64,000 bases of DNA from Epiperipatus broadwayi (taxonomy: Eukaryota > Onychophora > Udeonychophora > Euonychophora > Peripatidae), in NCBI GenBank assembly GCA_028023455.1, contig JAQFVV010012974.1, positions 254,001 through 318,000 of the forward strand, written 5' to 3'. A program made the position numbers and the translations under genes. The notes beneath the pieces were generated by a model, which did not search any database, was not told the DNA's origin, and was given only the letters and a program-made list of their open reading frames with translations. This document shows positions 49,413 through 60,373 of this stretch, one piece after another (positions within the stretch are counted from its first letter, which is position 1; each line of letters begins with the position of its first letter).

Positions 49413-49452
<40 letters not shown>
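49385..49452. repeat. (AT)n snap-back at F1 end
   Basis: TCTGAATCTCAT, an AT tract of about 40 bases, then ATGAGATTCAGA: the first 12 bases of the following F1 arm are present as an exact inverse copy on the other side of the AT tract. Confidence 0.85.
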
Positions 49453-49456
<4 letters not shown>

Positions 49457-50668
49457 TTCAGACCCAGACATTCAAGCTCCCATCAGCTATGCACTCTAAT
49501 ATAACTGATAAACATGATAATACACATGTAAAATGAGACCAATGATCTTTAACATTCAAATTTTGTGCTAAACTAGCACTCATCATTGGTCCAGATCAAC
49601 ATTACACGCACATATACATAGAATAAAATCAGTACTCAGTTTATATTAAGATGACAAATCTTCAACCTGCAATGGACAGGCTTCAATCTACTCCATCCTC
49701 CATCTCTTCAGCTATGCATATCATGGAAAATCTGATGATGGAATGTCCTAATCCCTTAATGATGCCAATATTATTGTCATGCCCATGTTGACTTTAAGTC
49801 ACTCTGACCCCTCATGTAAAGGATATCATCCATTTAAATACATAGAAGAGGTATGAGCAGGATACAGACTGAAGTAAAATTTGAGTACAAGTACATATAT
49901 ATATATATATATATATACTTGTACTCAAATTTATATATGTAAATCAAATCAAGTATATATATATATATATATATATATTATACTTGATTTGAACCCAGAT
50001 GTTTAAGATTCTTTGAACTATCTATTCTATCTCATACAACTGATAAGCATGACCATACACATGTGGAAAAGATCAATGACCTCCAATATACATAGTTCAT
50101 GCTAAACCAGCATTCATCAGTTGGTCTAGATCATCATCTCCCATACAGATAAATATATATATTTGTATTCAAATATTACAGATTCAGCCTGTGCCCTGCA
50201 CTTCTCTTTTCTGTATATTTAAATTGATAAAGTTCTATACATGAGGGGTCCATGTGACAAAAAATTAATATGTTCAGAACAATAATATAGGCATTAACAA
50301 AGGATTTGGGTATTCCATCATCAGTTTTTCAATGGTATAGATAATGGAAGACTTAGAGGGTGGAGTAGATTGAAGCCTGTCCATTAAAGTTTGAATATTT
50401 TCTATTTTAATATTAATCAAGTACTGATTATATATATATATATATATATATGAGTGTGGGAGATAATGATCTGGACAAACTGATGAGTGCTGGTTCAGCA
50501 ATAAATATGTATATTGGCGATCATTTAACTTTTTCACATGTGTATGGTCATATGTATTGGTTATATGAGATAGAGTGGATAGCTGAAGGGAGCTTGAAAG
50601 TCTGGGTTCAAATTTTCAATTAATATATCTTAACTACAAATATATAAAGTATATTTGTATTCAAATAT
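49452..50668. repeat. F1 foldback with a second F1 arm nested at its centre
   Basis: The outer left arm (49,452-49,880) and right arm (about 50,170-50,668) are inverse copies over their length ('tctgacccctcatgtaaagg' against 'catgaggggtccatgtg', 'ggacaggcttcaatctactc' against 'gagtagattgaagcctgtcc'). Between them, 49,980-50,165 is another left arm ('gatttgaacccagatg', 'aaccagcattcatcagttgg', 'agatcatcatctcccata'), evidently a later insertion. The right arm ends in (AT)n where the hAT element sits. Confidence 0.8.
49885..49992. repeat. Two adjacent (AT)n snap-backs
   Basis: AAATTTGAGTACAAGTA-(AT)n-TACTTGTACTCAAATTT is followed at once by AAATCAAGTATA-(AT)n-TATACTTGATTT. Each is an exact inverse pair of 12-17 bases around an AT core, marking the join between the outer and the nested F1 copies. 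Confidence 0.85.
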
Positions 50669-50679
50669 ATTATATATAT

Positions 50680-51165
50680 CAGGGGTGGCCAACTTTTGTG
50701 TTCATAAGATCTACTTTTTATTTTAAAAATGTGTTGCGATCGACTTGTTATCATAGACGTAGTCTAAGTGGAGGGAGGTGCGAAATACATATTATTTTTA
50801 TATATCTACCTAGTAAAAAATAACAATTATTTAATGAGCCAAAACCGGGGGAATTAAAGCAACGTGAGTAATTAATTATTAACAATATTTATTAATTCAA
50901 ATTAGCTACATTAAATCAAGATTAAAAATATTATTTTCAATAATGATACAACTTAGTGGACTTCACCTATCTAGAATTGAAAAAAAAATTAGAACAAAAA
51001 CAAAAATAACAAAAAAATTTAGAATAAAAACAAAAAAACTTGAAAATCTTGACTTAATTTGTTTCACTCGTTACCCTACAGTTCTTGCTAAACTGGCCTC
51101 GCGATCGACCAAAAATGGCTTTGCGATCGACCGGTAGATCACGATCGACTTGTTGGACACTCCTG
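50680..51165. mobile_element. hAT-type MITE with 8-bp target duplication
   Basis: It starts CAGGGGTGGCCAAC and ends GTTGGACACTCCTG, imperfect terminal inverted repeats of the hAT type (CAGGGGTG...). The subterminal GATCGAC repeats ('gcgatcgacttg' on the left; 'gcgatcgaccggtagatc' on the right) are also typical. ATATATAT flanks it on both sides (50,672-50,679 and 51,166-51,173), the 8-bp duplication expected for hAT, though inside (AT)n this could be by chance. There is no transposase, and a 64-codon frame in its interior is lysine-rich noise. It is non-autonomous. Confidence 0.9.
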
Positions 51166-51173
51166 ATATATAT

Positions 51174-53460
51174 GATAATAAAATGTAATATTTTTAATAT
51201 TATTAATCTTCGTAGCTAAAGCAGTTATAATAAAACTGAAATTATTGATACATGCAGAATTTGAATTTTCTTTAAGTGAATTATATTTAAAGTCTTAAAT
51301 GATATTTTTTGAATTTTAGGTTATTAGATTCAGTAGCATAAATGAGTAAAATAGAGCTACTAAATGAATGAGTGCATTAGTTACATATTTTAACTCTAAA
51401 TCATTATTAATGTCTTAAGACCAGCCAGAGCTTTGGATATTAAATTTTATAATTCTATCATTTGGGTTCATTGATTATTAATATTTACAGTGCATGATTC
51501 TAGAATAAGATAAAGGGAACTACGCTTGAAGTCACAGGAATGAACTGAGAAAGTCATGCATTGATTTGTTGGTATAAATTTTCTTTGTTCAAAAGTAGAA
51601 GCAGGTTTACAATTTGCATAAAAGTGAGATTATTAAATATACAGTTAGGGACTGATCTTAGGTTTCTGTATCTATGCAATTGTTTTAGGTTAATAAACTA
51701 AAAGTTTTTTTTTTTTTAATTTCAAACTTTCTGATTGACTAGTGGCTGATAGATATATAAATGGATTAATTCCAGGTTTGATTTTTTTAGTCCTCACTGA
51801 TGAAAATAAAGACTTGCAATTGGTCTAAAGATATAAATAGTAAAGCAATACCATGTTTGCAGTAAATGGCTGTATGGTAAATTATTAATTTTTTGTGAGT
51901 ATTTACAATCTTCCAGGGAGGCAACGATTTTTAAGCAATGCATTTTTCAGTCAAAATTTTTTTACTGATCTTCTTTCCCAGATAATACATAAAACAAAAT
52001 AATTAAGAACGCACTGCAATTAAATAAAGTAAATTTAGATATCAAAAAGTTATTATATAACTAAGGTGTATACAATCTTTAGAGCTAATGCATTTTTAAT
52101 CATTCTAATTGACTATATTTTTTTGAAAGATTGTTTTCATAGACATTGAAAATTTGATTTCCATTCAAATATAATTGGATATAAAACTTATAGAGAAAAA
52201 TTTTGAAATTAAATTAAAACTTTAAAAGTATAGTATATATAAATGTCTGAATAACTTCTTTACTCGATAAAATATGTTACCGTCAAAATTAAATGTAAAA
52301 ATATTACTCGTATGTCCTTAGGGAGATTTGTACAACATTTCGCAAACATTTGTAATAATTCTTTTTCCATTTTTCATCAACATTTTTTATTTTTTATTTT
52401 TAAAAGCTCTAATAAAATAAATAAAATAGCCTTAAGAAGACTATTCTCACTTTTCTACTGGGTCAATTGTTATTAAAATTTATGTTTAAAGAGACTTCTT
52501 TTCACGCTCTTATTTTCTTAAGTTGAACAATAATGTTGAAAATGTTAAAAAACACCTGGAGTTCATTTTAATAGGTTATTTTTATGGAAGATAAATTATT
52601 ATTGAATAACAAAATTTAGAAAATTGGCAAAGGAACATTTACTGATACGTTGATTAGATCTTTATAAAATAACTTTTAGATTCGAGTTCTGCCAAAAGCA
52701 GTGAAGTGAGTTCTAATACCCCCCCCCCCCATTTGCTAAATATATATATATATATCATAAAGGAAGTTCACTTATAAATATTATACTTATGTTTTTGAGT
52801 TAGAAAATGTTTAAAACAATTATTGGAAAATCAGGAATATTTTGAATTTTCAAAACTGTCAAGATAATAGTTAATGTCTTGCACTTATATATCTAAATAT
52901 GATATCAATGCGTTAATGATTCCTATCTTTGTCTATTGTCTTCAACCATATGTTAAAACTATGAATGGGTTAATTGAAACATTTAAAACAATTAAAAGGT
53001 GAAGATTGTTATGAACCCTTTTAAGTAAACCTTTATGATCGAACACTTTAAAGTGCAATATTGGGTTTTGAGATGTCCTCTGATATTTGGGCATAGTTAT
53101 ATCAACTATCTCAATATAGCATAAACATCGCAGAGTACAGTTATTTTCATTAATAAGTTGAATTGTTAAATAAAACACATCTTTTATTGATTTGCAACTA
53201 TGTATAAAATCTAAAAATAAAATGTTTGCAATTGTATACTAAATGTTTACTTTTAAAATGTTAAAAAAAAAAGATAAATTGTCAATTTTATATTGGACAA
53301 TGATTTGTAAACAAAATTCAAATCTAGCAAAATTTATTATTATATCAAGTTTTCTGTTACATATGCAATATTTTTTTTTTATAATCAATACGAAAATGAA
53401 AAAACTTTTATTAAATAATATTTTGTCAGATGCAAAATGTTTTTATAATGAAGTATCTTT
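51174..53460. other. AT-rich DNA, no gene recognised
   Basis: A C12 run (52,719-52,730) next to 'gattcgagttctgccaaaag' and an (AT)n tract (52,739-52,756) may mark a short unrecognised element. Otherwise nothing was seen. Confidence 0.4.
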
Positions 53461-53466
53461 AAAAAT

Positions 53467-53945
53467 AGGCAAAACTCTTTATACATATTGCCACTCAGTG
53501 CAAGCCGGAGAAATCAATGGATGCCAGAAGACTTGTGCATAAAATCCCCATCTAGTGCATACTCATCCAATATTCCCAGACTAATTTCTGGCTTGTGACC
53601 TTTATCAGTGAGTAACCTTGGATCTGAGAGCACTGCACCTAGATCTTAGTATCTAATGCAATTCTCCAGCAGCCACCTTTTATCTCCACTTAAATACAAA
53701 ACTATGAGTCTTAAATTGAAAACACTATAATATTTTCAATCCAAGCTCATCAGCTTATATAGTCATATAGGTCTGAACTCACTGACAAAGGCCACAAACC
53801 AGAAACTAGTCTGAGGATATTGGATGAGTAGGCATTAGATGGTGATTTTATGCACAAGTGTTCTGGCATCTATTGATTACTCTGGCTTGCACTACTAAGT
53901 GGCAATACCTATAGAGGGTTTTGCCTGTTTTAATAACAGTTAAGA
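53467..53945. repeat. F2 foldback, long copy
   Basis: The left arm is the fullest in the window: 'ggcaaaactctttatacat', 'gccactcagtgcaagccgg', 'cccagactaatttctggc', 'ttctccagcagccacctttt', 'caagctcatcagcttatata', 'tataggtctgaactcac'. The right arm inverts its first half ('ccacaaaccagaaactagtc', 'cacaagtgttctggcatc', 'agagggttttgcctgtttt'). Confidence 0.9.
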
Positions 53946-54432
53946 GCAAGCACAAGAAATAGTGATCATATAATATTTATTGGCATAAAACCAATCCTGC
54001 TTAATAGGATAGTGGTGGCTATGCTTATTAAAAAACTAAAGACACCAAAATGTATAGGTACTGAACTGAGTTCAGACCTATATGGTTATATAAGCTGATA
54101 AACTTGGATAGAAAATATAATATTGTTTTCAATTTAAGTCTCATAGTTTTGTAATTAAGTGGAGATAAAGGGTGGCTGCTGTTGGGTTGCATTAGATCCT
54201 AAGATCTAGGTTCAGTGCTTTCAGATCTAAGGATCGTCACTGACAAAGGCCACAAGCCAGAAACTAGTCTGGGGATATTGGATGAGTAGGCATTAGATGG
54301 GAATTTTATGCACAAGCCTTCTGGCATCCGTTGATTACTCTAGCTTGCACTGAGTGGCAATATGTTTAGAGTTTTGCCCGTTTTAATAACAGTTAAGAGC
54401 AAGCATAAGAAATAGTGATCATGTGATCTTTA
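53946..54432 (-). repeat. F2 right-arm unit, tandem to the previous copy
   Basis: It repeats the order 'aagagcaagcacaagaaat', 'tttattggcataaaacca', 'tgtataggtactgaactgag', 'ggagataaagggtggctgctg', 'cacaagccagaaactagtctg', 'cactgagtggcaatatg', 'cgttttaataacagttaag', ending where it began ('agagcaagcataagaaatag'). This shows a tandem unit of about 460-480 bp, as at 25.87-26.33 kb. Confidence 0.85.
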
Positions 54433-54435
54433 AAA

Positions 54436-54775
54436 ATATTATAACTAAATTAACTTTATAGGCATCAAATACACTTTTTAAGTGTTTATTGGTGTTTATT
54501 CAGTTATTATTATAATTTTAAATATATAAGTCACTTAGTTCAATTCTATAAAATGTGAAAGTTCATAAATGATAAAGGACTAAGATTTTTGAAAAAATAC
54601 ATTTCAATTTGTGGTTAATTAATTATTACAAAAGAAGAAACACTTTGCACTTCATAATAAGTTTTTATTGAAATATTTATTGTAATTCCAATAGTTTTAA
54701 ACTTTTCTCAGAAAAACGTAATTCAATATAACATGTATATGGAGGAAAGTTCATTTAATACTTAAAAATAAAAAA
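54436..54775. other. AT-rich DNA, nothing recognised
   Basis: No signal seen. Confidence 0.35.
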
Positions 54776-54779
54776 TTAA

Positions 54780-54865
54780 ATACATCAACATAATATGCTG
54801 AGCATGCTTTTGACTTTGTGACTAAAAAGCATACTCAGCATACTATATTGATATGTTTAGCATTT
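54780..54865. repeat. Short hairpin
   Basis: 'acatcaacataatatgctgag' with 'catgctttt' pairs with 'aaaaagcata' and 'ctcagcatactatattgat'. The loop is about 12 bases. 'Catttaatactt' and 'aagtattaaacaag' outside may extend it. Confidence 0.7.
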
Positions 54866-54899
54866 TTATGTTAAAGTATTAAACAAGCTCTTCTTAAAA

Positions 54900-57270
54900 T
54901 GCATGTTTTATGTATTATTTATTTTAATTTCACGGTTATATATAATTATTTATTATAAGTATAGATGTGGTTATGGTTCATTTTATGCTACTTTAATTAC
55001 TATGCTATATTTACAATATATATATATATGAGTTTCATGAATGAAATGGCTAGCTCAACTGTTGGCCATATTGTATGATGTATTCAAATCTAGACCACAT
55101 AAATTTTAGATTATTTTTCTGATTTTATTCAAACTTTAATTTTTTTATTACAAACAATCCATAACTAAACTAATATTGGCCAGTAATACAATATTTGCTA
55201 TTTTTAGTAAGAGAGAAAGTCAAGAATGAAAAATTGTTTAAACCCCAATATTTAGAAATTGACAAGTCTGAATAACTATTTTTTTTTCCTATAGGATTTA
55301 CTACTGGAGTGATATTTACTCTTCTTTACAATTATCTATTTGAAGAATTTTTAGTTCAATAAATCCATCACCAATATATACTTTCATAAGCATTGCAATT
55401 TCTTAAGAGTTAGAAATAATCACTGCTTTCAAATAAAACAAAATGGTTTAGACTAATTGAATAAAATGTTAAATGCTCATTCTGCTACTAGAGGGCTTAA
55501 ACATCATTTGTGCGACTAATTGTAAGAAAATAAAGAAATAATCGAATGATTTTATTGCGCTGGAATTAATAAGAAGTTTATGAAAATTCAAACGCTGATA
55601 GAGATAAAATTAGGCATAATTCACGTATCTTTATGTCTAATTCTACATTATATTTTGCGCCAACTCCTGCAAGGTATAATATTATGCAGTAATCTTTGAG
55701 AAAGAATGTGGGTTATATTTTGTCATCAAATTTTTTATTCAGTGAATAATATATATATATATATTTTAATACATGTTGTCTGAAATTAAAATTACACAAA
55801 CAATAACATTTTCAGATTTAAACTATTTTCCGTGAAAATTATGCAAAGCAATTGCGAAATCACAAAACATTTTAAAAACCATTTTATGGGAACTTATATA
55901 TATATACACACAGTATGTTCTGCATTAAATTTTTTTTAATGACCTTATTAATATTAAATAGATAAGACTATAAATTTTCTTTCAAGTTACACGCCCTTGG
56001 TAAAGAATAAAAACATCTTTTATTTTTAAAAAACTAGCAACAAAAAAAGAAAAGAAAAGAACGGTTTAAATACTTTATTAATATAAACAGTTTATGTTAA
56101 TATAATTAAGGTCAAGTTTAGACAGTTTGAATTGAAGGGCGTAAATTTCACATGGATTAACGCTACATGAAGTTCAACGCGTTTATGTTTTTTTTTTTCT
56201 GGTTCTAAATTAAGATGTGAACATATATTTATATTTGCATTTTACAGATATGTATATAAACAATGCATTAAACATTAAAAGCCTAAAGCTAAACTAGTCA
56301 ATAAAATAATCAAAATTACTCCAAATTCGCAACTCAATCAGGCTAACCAAAAATTAGAAACTCTAAAGCACAACCAATGCCACACATACACTTGTAATTT
56401 TATTTTATAATGACGATAAAACTAGAGAAATATTCATATGATTTTCTCTTTATAGACGTCTCGATTATAATAAAACTTAATTGTAAAATAACCAAGAATA
56501 TGAATATTTTTATTATTAAATATACATTTCAAAAAGTTAATATTAAAGATTACTGATAATAATTGTGCTTCACTTTAATAATGTATATAATACACTAATG
56601 GAGAAAAAGACGCCGTCTCTCAACCACTTTTTCTTCTAACCGTCAGACGAAAATCATTTGTAATGACTGTATTGAGGTCATTAACGTTAAAATATGATCT
56701 ACTAGGGGGCATATAAAAACATTTAATCGAAACTTTACTGGAATAAATGTTTTAACGCTTTAACAGATTGGCTACGGTCTAGTAAGAGTTTTTTTTTTTT
56801 TTAAAAAAAAAAAGATAAACATGAACAGATGATATTAGTTTTACAATTAAACATAATATTTATCCCTTTAAAAAACATATTTGCAGTATTTATTTTTTTA
56901 AAATTATTTGGTCCGTCTTTATTTATGATTGTACTTTTTTTTTAAATTAAGTCATAGCCAGTATTTATCTAATTTAAATAGTAATACATAGATAACATAA
57001 TATTTATTCTTTAAACAAAAAACAACATACTGTATACTTGAAATAGAACTATTATGCTGTATATATAACTTTGTGATGAATCTTAATATTTACTTATTTA
57101 AAGTTCATAACAAATGAATGTGTGTATTAGTAGAAAATTACCCATTTCTGATTATTTAAACACGAATAAACTGTAGCGATTCATAACTTTCCATTTCATT
57201 TTAATGTTTAAATTATTAGACATTTAAAATAAAAAGAAAATAAATATTTTCAAAGGCGAAACATAAAAAT
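54900..57270. other. AT-rich DNA; mild GC patch, no gene recognised
   Basis: Around 56,600-56,790 the sequence is less AT-rich ('agacgccgtctctcaacc', 'gattggctacggtctag') with a TATAAAA near 56,713. I see no frame or RNA gene to go with it. (AT)n tracts lie near 55,018 and 55,750. Confidence 0.35.
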
Positions 57271-57276
57271 TGTATA

Positions 57277-58324
57277 CACCTGGGTCTCGTTTTACGCGAT
57301 AGATAGGTTCCTCAAAAAACACGCACAAACGAAATCGCGCAAAAATAGATGTAACTTACATTGAAAAAGGGGGGATGCGATCTGTGATTTTTCAAAATTC
57401 GCGTAAAAGCAAAGCACCAACGTAAAATTACTTTAAAATTCGCGCAAAAAAAAATAAGGAAATAAAATATGACTAATAAAAAATTTCAAATTTGAAAAAA
57501 ATTGATACAAGACAAACTTTTTTTAGCTATAATATTTAATTTTATTCAAAATAATATATTTTTATGCATAATTTACAGTACAGTAATTTACATTTTTATA
57601 CACGTTTTAATTATTATAGCTATTTGCCAAAAAACACATTCATTTGCAAACAACTAGCGCCAACTTCACACTCATGATGTAAAAGTGGTTTTCTGGTGAT
57701 CTTTGAGACGATGATTTTATTAATTGTTTATGAAACTAACAACTAAAAATTAAATTCTTAATTTTGTCTTTAATTTTCAATTCCGTTTAAAAATCAAATT
57801 TCACATTAATTTCAAGTCGCAGTAAGTAATTTTTAAATTGTTAATTACAATTAAAAATCAGATTTTAATTTTTAATTGTCAAATTTAATTGTGCCCACTG
57901 CTATTACTGACCTTTTAAAAATAAACTTGTGGACAATAAATGATTAATAATTGATTATGTTTTTTTTTTTAAAAAGCAAAAACAGAATGTGATTTAAAAT
58001 GCAAAGTTAACACGTACAATATTTGAACAAATTTACATTATAATTTTGCAAAATTTAATGTGTGTATATATCAAATGTGGAAATTATGATTTTAATTTTA
58101 TTATTGCATAAAATCTTACTATTATAAAGCACTGAAAATATTGAAATTACTAAAATGAAAGTCGAATTCCAATAATGTGCTATTCCTTTCAATATAACGT
58201 AAGTGCGCGAAATTTATTATTTAAAGTAATAGCGCATTATCAGAGTTTGGCTTCCGGTGAAATACGAATCGCATAACTTTGAAATCGTGTTAAATAAGTC
58301 CACGCTTAAAAAGAGACCCAGGTG
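57277..58324. mobile_element. Tigger-like TIR element, complete copy (about 1.05 kb)
   Basis: CACCTGGGTCTCGTTTT at the left and its near-inverse AAAAAGAGACCCAGGTG at the right are the TIRs, flanked by TA on both sides. 'Tcgttttacgcgatagatagg' next to the left TIR resembles pogo/Tigger subterminal sequence. No transposase frame was found, so it is non-autonomous. The right 650 bp are shared with 1-530. Confidence 0.85.
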
Positions 58325-58329
58325 TATAT

Positions 58330-59395
58330 ATAATCAGGGACAAATAAGCTGATCTGCTACTTTAATTCTTTCACAGGTAAATCACCTTAATACACATATT
58401 AGCTTGAATAAAAATAATTAGGAATTAAATTTGCTTGAAAATTTTCAGAATAAAAACTTATCACACTTTATTTACATTTTAAGTGAAACATAAATAATAT
58501 GAAACTTAGATTGCTTATTATATATAATGATGACAATTAAAAATGTTCAAAATGTAGTGCCATGCTTTTAGATTCATGAATATGTATTATAACCTAGACA
58601 TTGATCGACAAACTATAACCTAGATAAAATCGAGATATCCAAATGACATCAAAATCATCGAAATATAATATCTGAAATAATAAATAAACACTATGGCCTA
58701 AGCTCAGAGGGATTATATGCTATGAAATAAAAAGCTATATGGGTGGGAATAACAATAAATAACTATTATTAATATAATATGAAACATTTGATAAATTTTA
58801 AGAAAACTATCACTCTCACTCTTACAAATTACAGAGATGCTCTTAATATTGAAAGTATACACCATAAAATGGTTAGGTTATATTAAATTCTCCTTCACAA
58901 ACCCCTCTCCCCATTTCACCATATCTAATAGCCATCACCAGCATCTCATTTCTATGATCAGATCCACATTTCAAATCTTTTGGCAAAGAATAATAGGTTT
59001 CTTATATTTTATGTCACATCGTTTATTAAAATGATTTCTTTTGCAATACAATTTCTTTAGTATTCATTGAGGTAATATTAAAATCTCAAGTTTCTTTAAT
59101 CAAATATTTATAATATTAAAATTTACTCTTTTCTTTTATTACGGAATTGTTAAGCAATGAATAGAATCCTAGTAGAAATATGAAGAAACATACTCTTACC
59201 CATAAGATAATGTCTACCTAACTGACAATAATAATAATAAATTTTTAAAAAAAGTTTTAAATCAAAATAAAATACACAAAAAATTCTTAATTTGGAAAAA
59301 AGAAAAATACCAGGAATGTATTCAGACATAATATTTGGGTAAGGGATTTTATGGCTACTCGGGACATCTTACTAATAACTCTTACTAAATCTTTC
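58330..59395. other. AT-rich DNA, nothing recognised
   Basis: No RNA gene or credible frame was seen; a 65-codon frame at 58,837 has no recognisable features. Confidence 0.35.
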
Positions 59396-59399
59396 TCAA

Positions 59400-59750
59400 T
59401 ATGGGTAGGATGACAACCATGGCACTAATGTGGGCTTTGAACATTCCATCATCAGATTTTCAATGAAATGGATGGCTGAAGAGTTATGGGTTGGAGTAGT
59501 TTGAAGCCTTACCATTAAAGTATGAAGATTGGCTACCTTAATATATATCTGAGCACTGATCATATATATGTGTGGAGATAGTAATCTAGACCCAATTGAT
59601 GATTGCTGGTTTAGCATGAAATATGTATATTGGTGATTATTTATCTTTTCATGTGTGTGATCAGGTGGATCAGCAATATGAGATGGCATGGAAAGTTGAG
59701 GGTCATGTGAAAGTCTGAGTTTGAATCCATTATATATTAAATCTTCCTTT
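59400..59750 (-). repeat. F1 foldback, single arm
   Basis: 'ggatggctgaagagttatgg', 'agtttgaagccttaccattaaag', 'tctagacccaattgatgattgctgg', 'gtgtgatcaggtggatcagc' and 'gaaagtctgagtttgaatcc' match the right arm of other F1 copies in order. No left arm adjoins it. Confidence 0.8.
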
Positions 59751-59989
59751 CTAAATTTAAATTAAATAATTTAAGCATTTAAAATTATGGTATATAATCA
59801 ACTGTAATCTGGATGAAAAGAGTTTTCTTTTAATAAATGCATTTGGTTAACACAATCATTTAAATTTAAGAAAAAGAATAATCTAAATTTTAAGTTTTTT
59901 CTTCACATCTATAGATCAATTTGAACAAAGTGATTATGATATTCAATTTTATGTTCACATACTCTTAATAGGCTGCAGAAAGGAGTTTG

Positions 59990-60373
59990 CTATTAACTGA
60001 AAGGAGACCCTTTGATTCCTCTTGGAGGCCTTAAAGGAACCGAGCAGGGCAAATTCCTAATGTCCACTCCATACGTTCTTGTCATTGCAGCTGTTATTAC
60101 TATGTGATTATTCATATAGTATACGAACATGGATGGGCTGCTCACCAACACGCATTAGGCAGCATGGTGAGTTTATTGGCTTTTTACCTCTGAGTTTAAG
60201 ATCAAGAAACACCATGGTCTTTCTTCTCAGTGCCTGATAAGACAGAATGGATGTTTATATGGCCCTTATTCCCAGGAGGCTGTAAAGTCAGCAACCAAGG
60301 CAGCGGTTGGTGGCCGAAGGTGGAGGGTGCTAAGAATCCCCTGATTGCAGACCCAGGCTGCCATTTGATGACG
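59990..60373 (+). other. 5' untranslated region of the RTE element
   Basis: About 380 bases, clearly richer in GC than the surroundings ('ggaaccgagcagggcaaatt', 'ggcagcggttggtggccgaag'), lie directly upstream of the coding region. The frame is open from Met at 60,230, so some of this may be translated. Confidence 0.6.
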
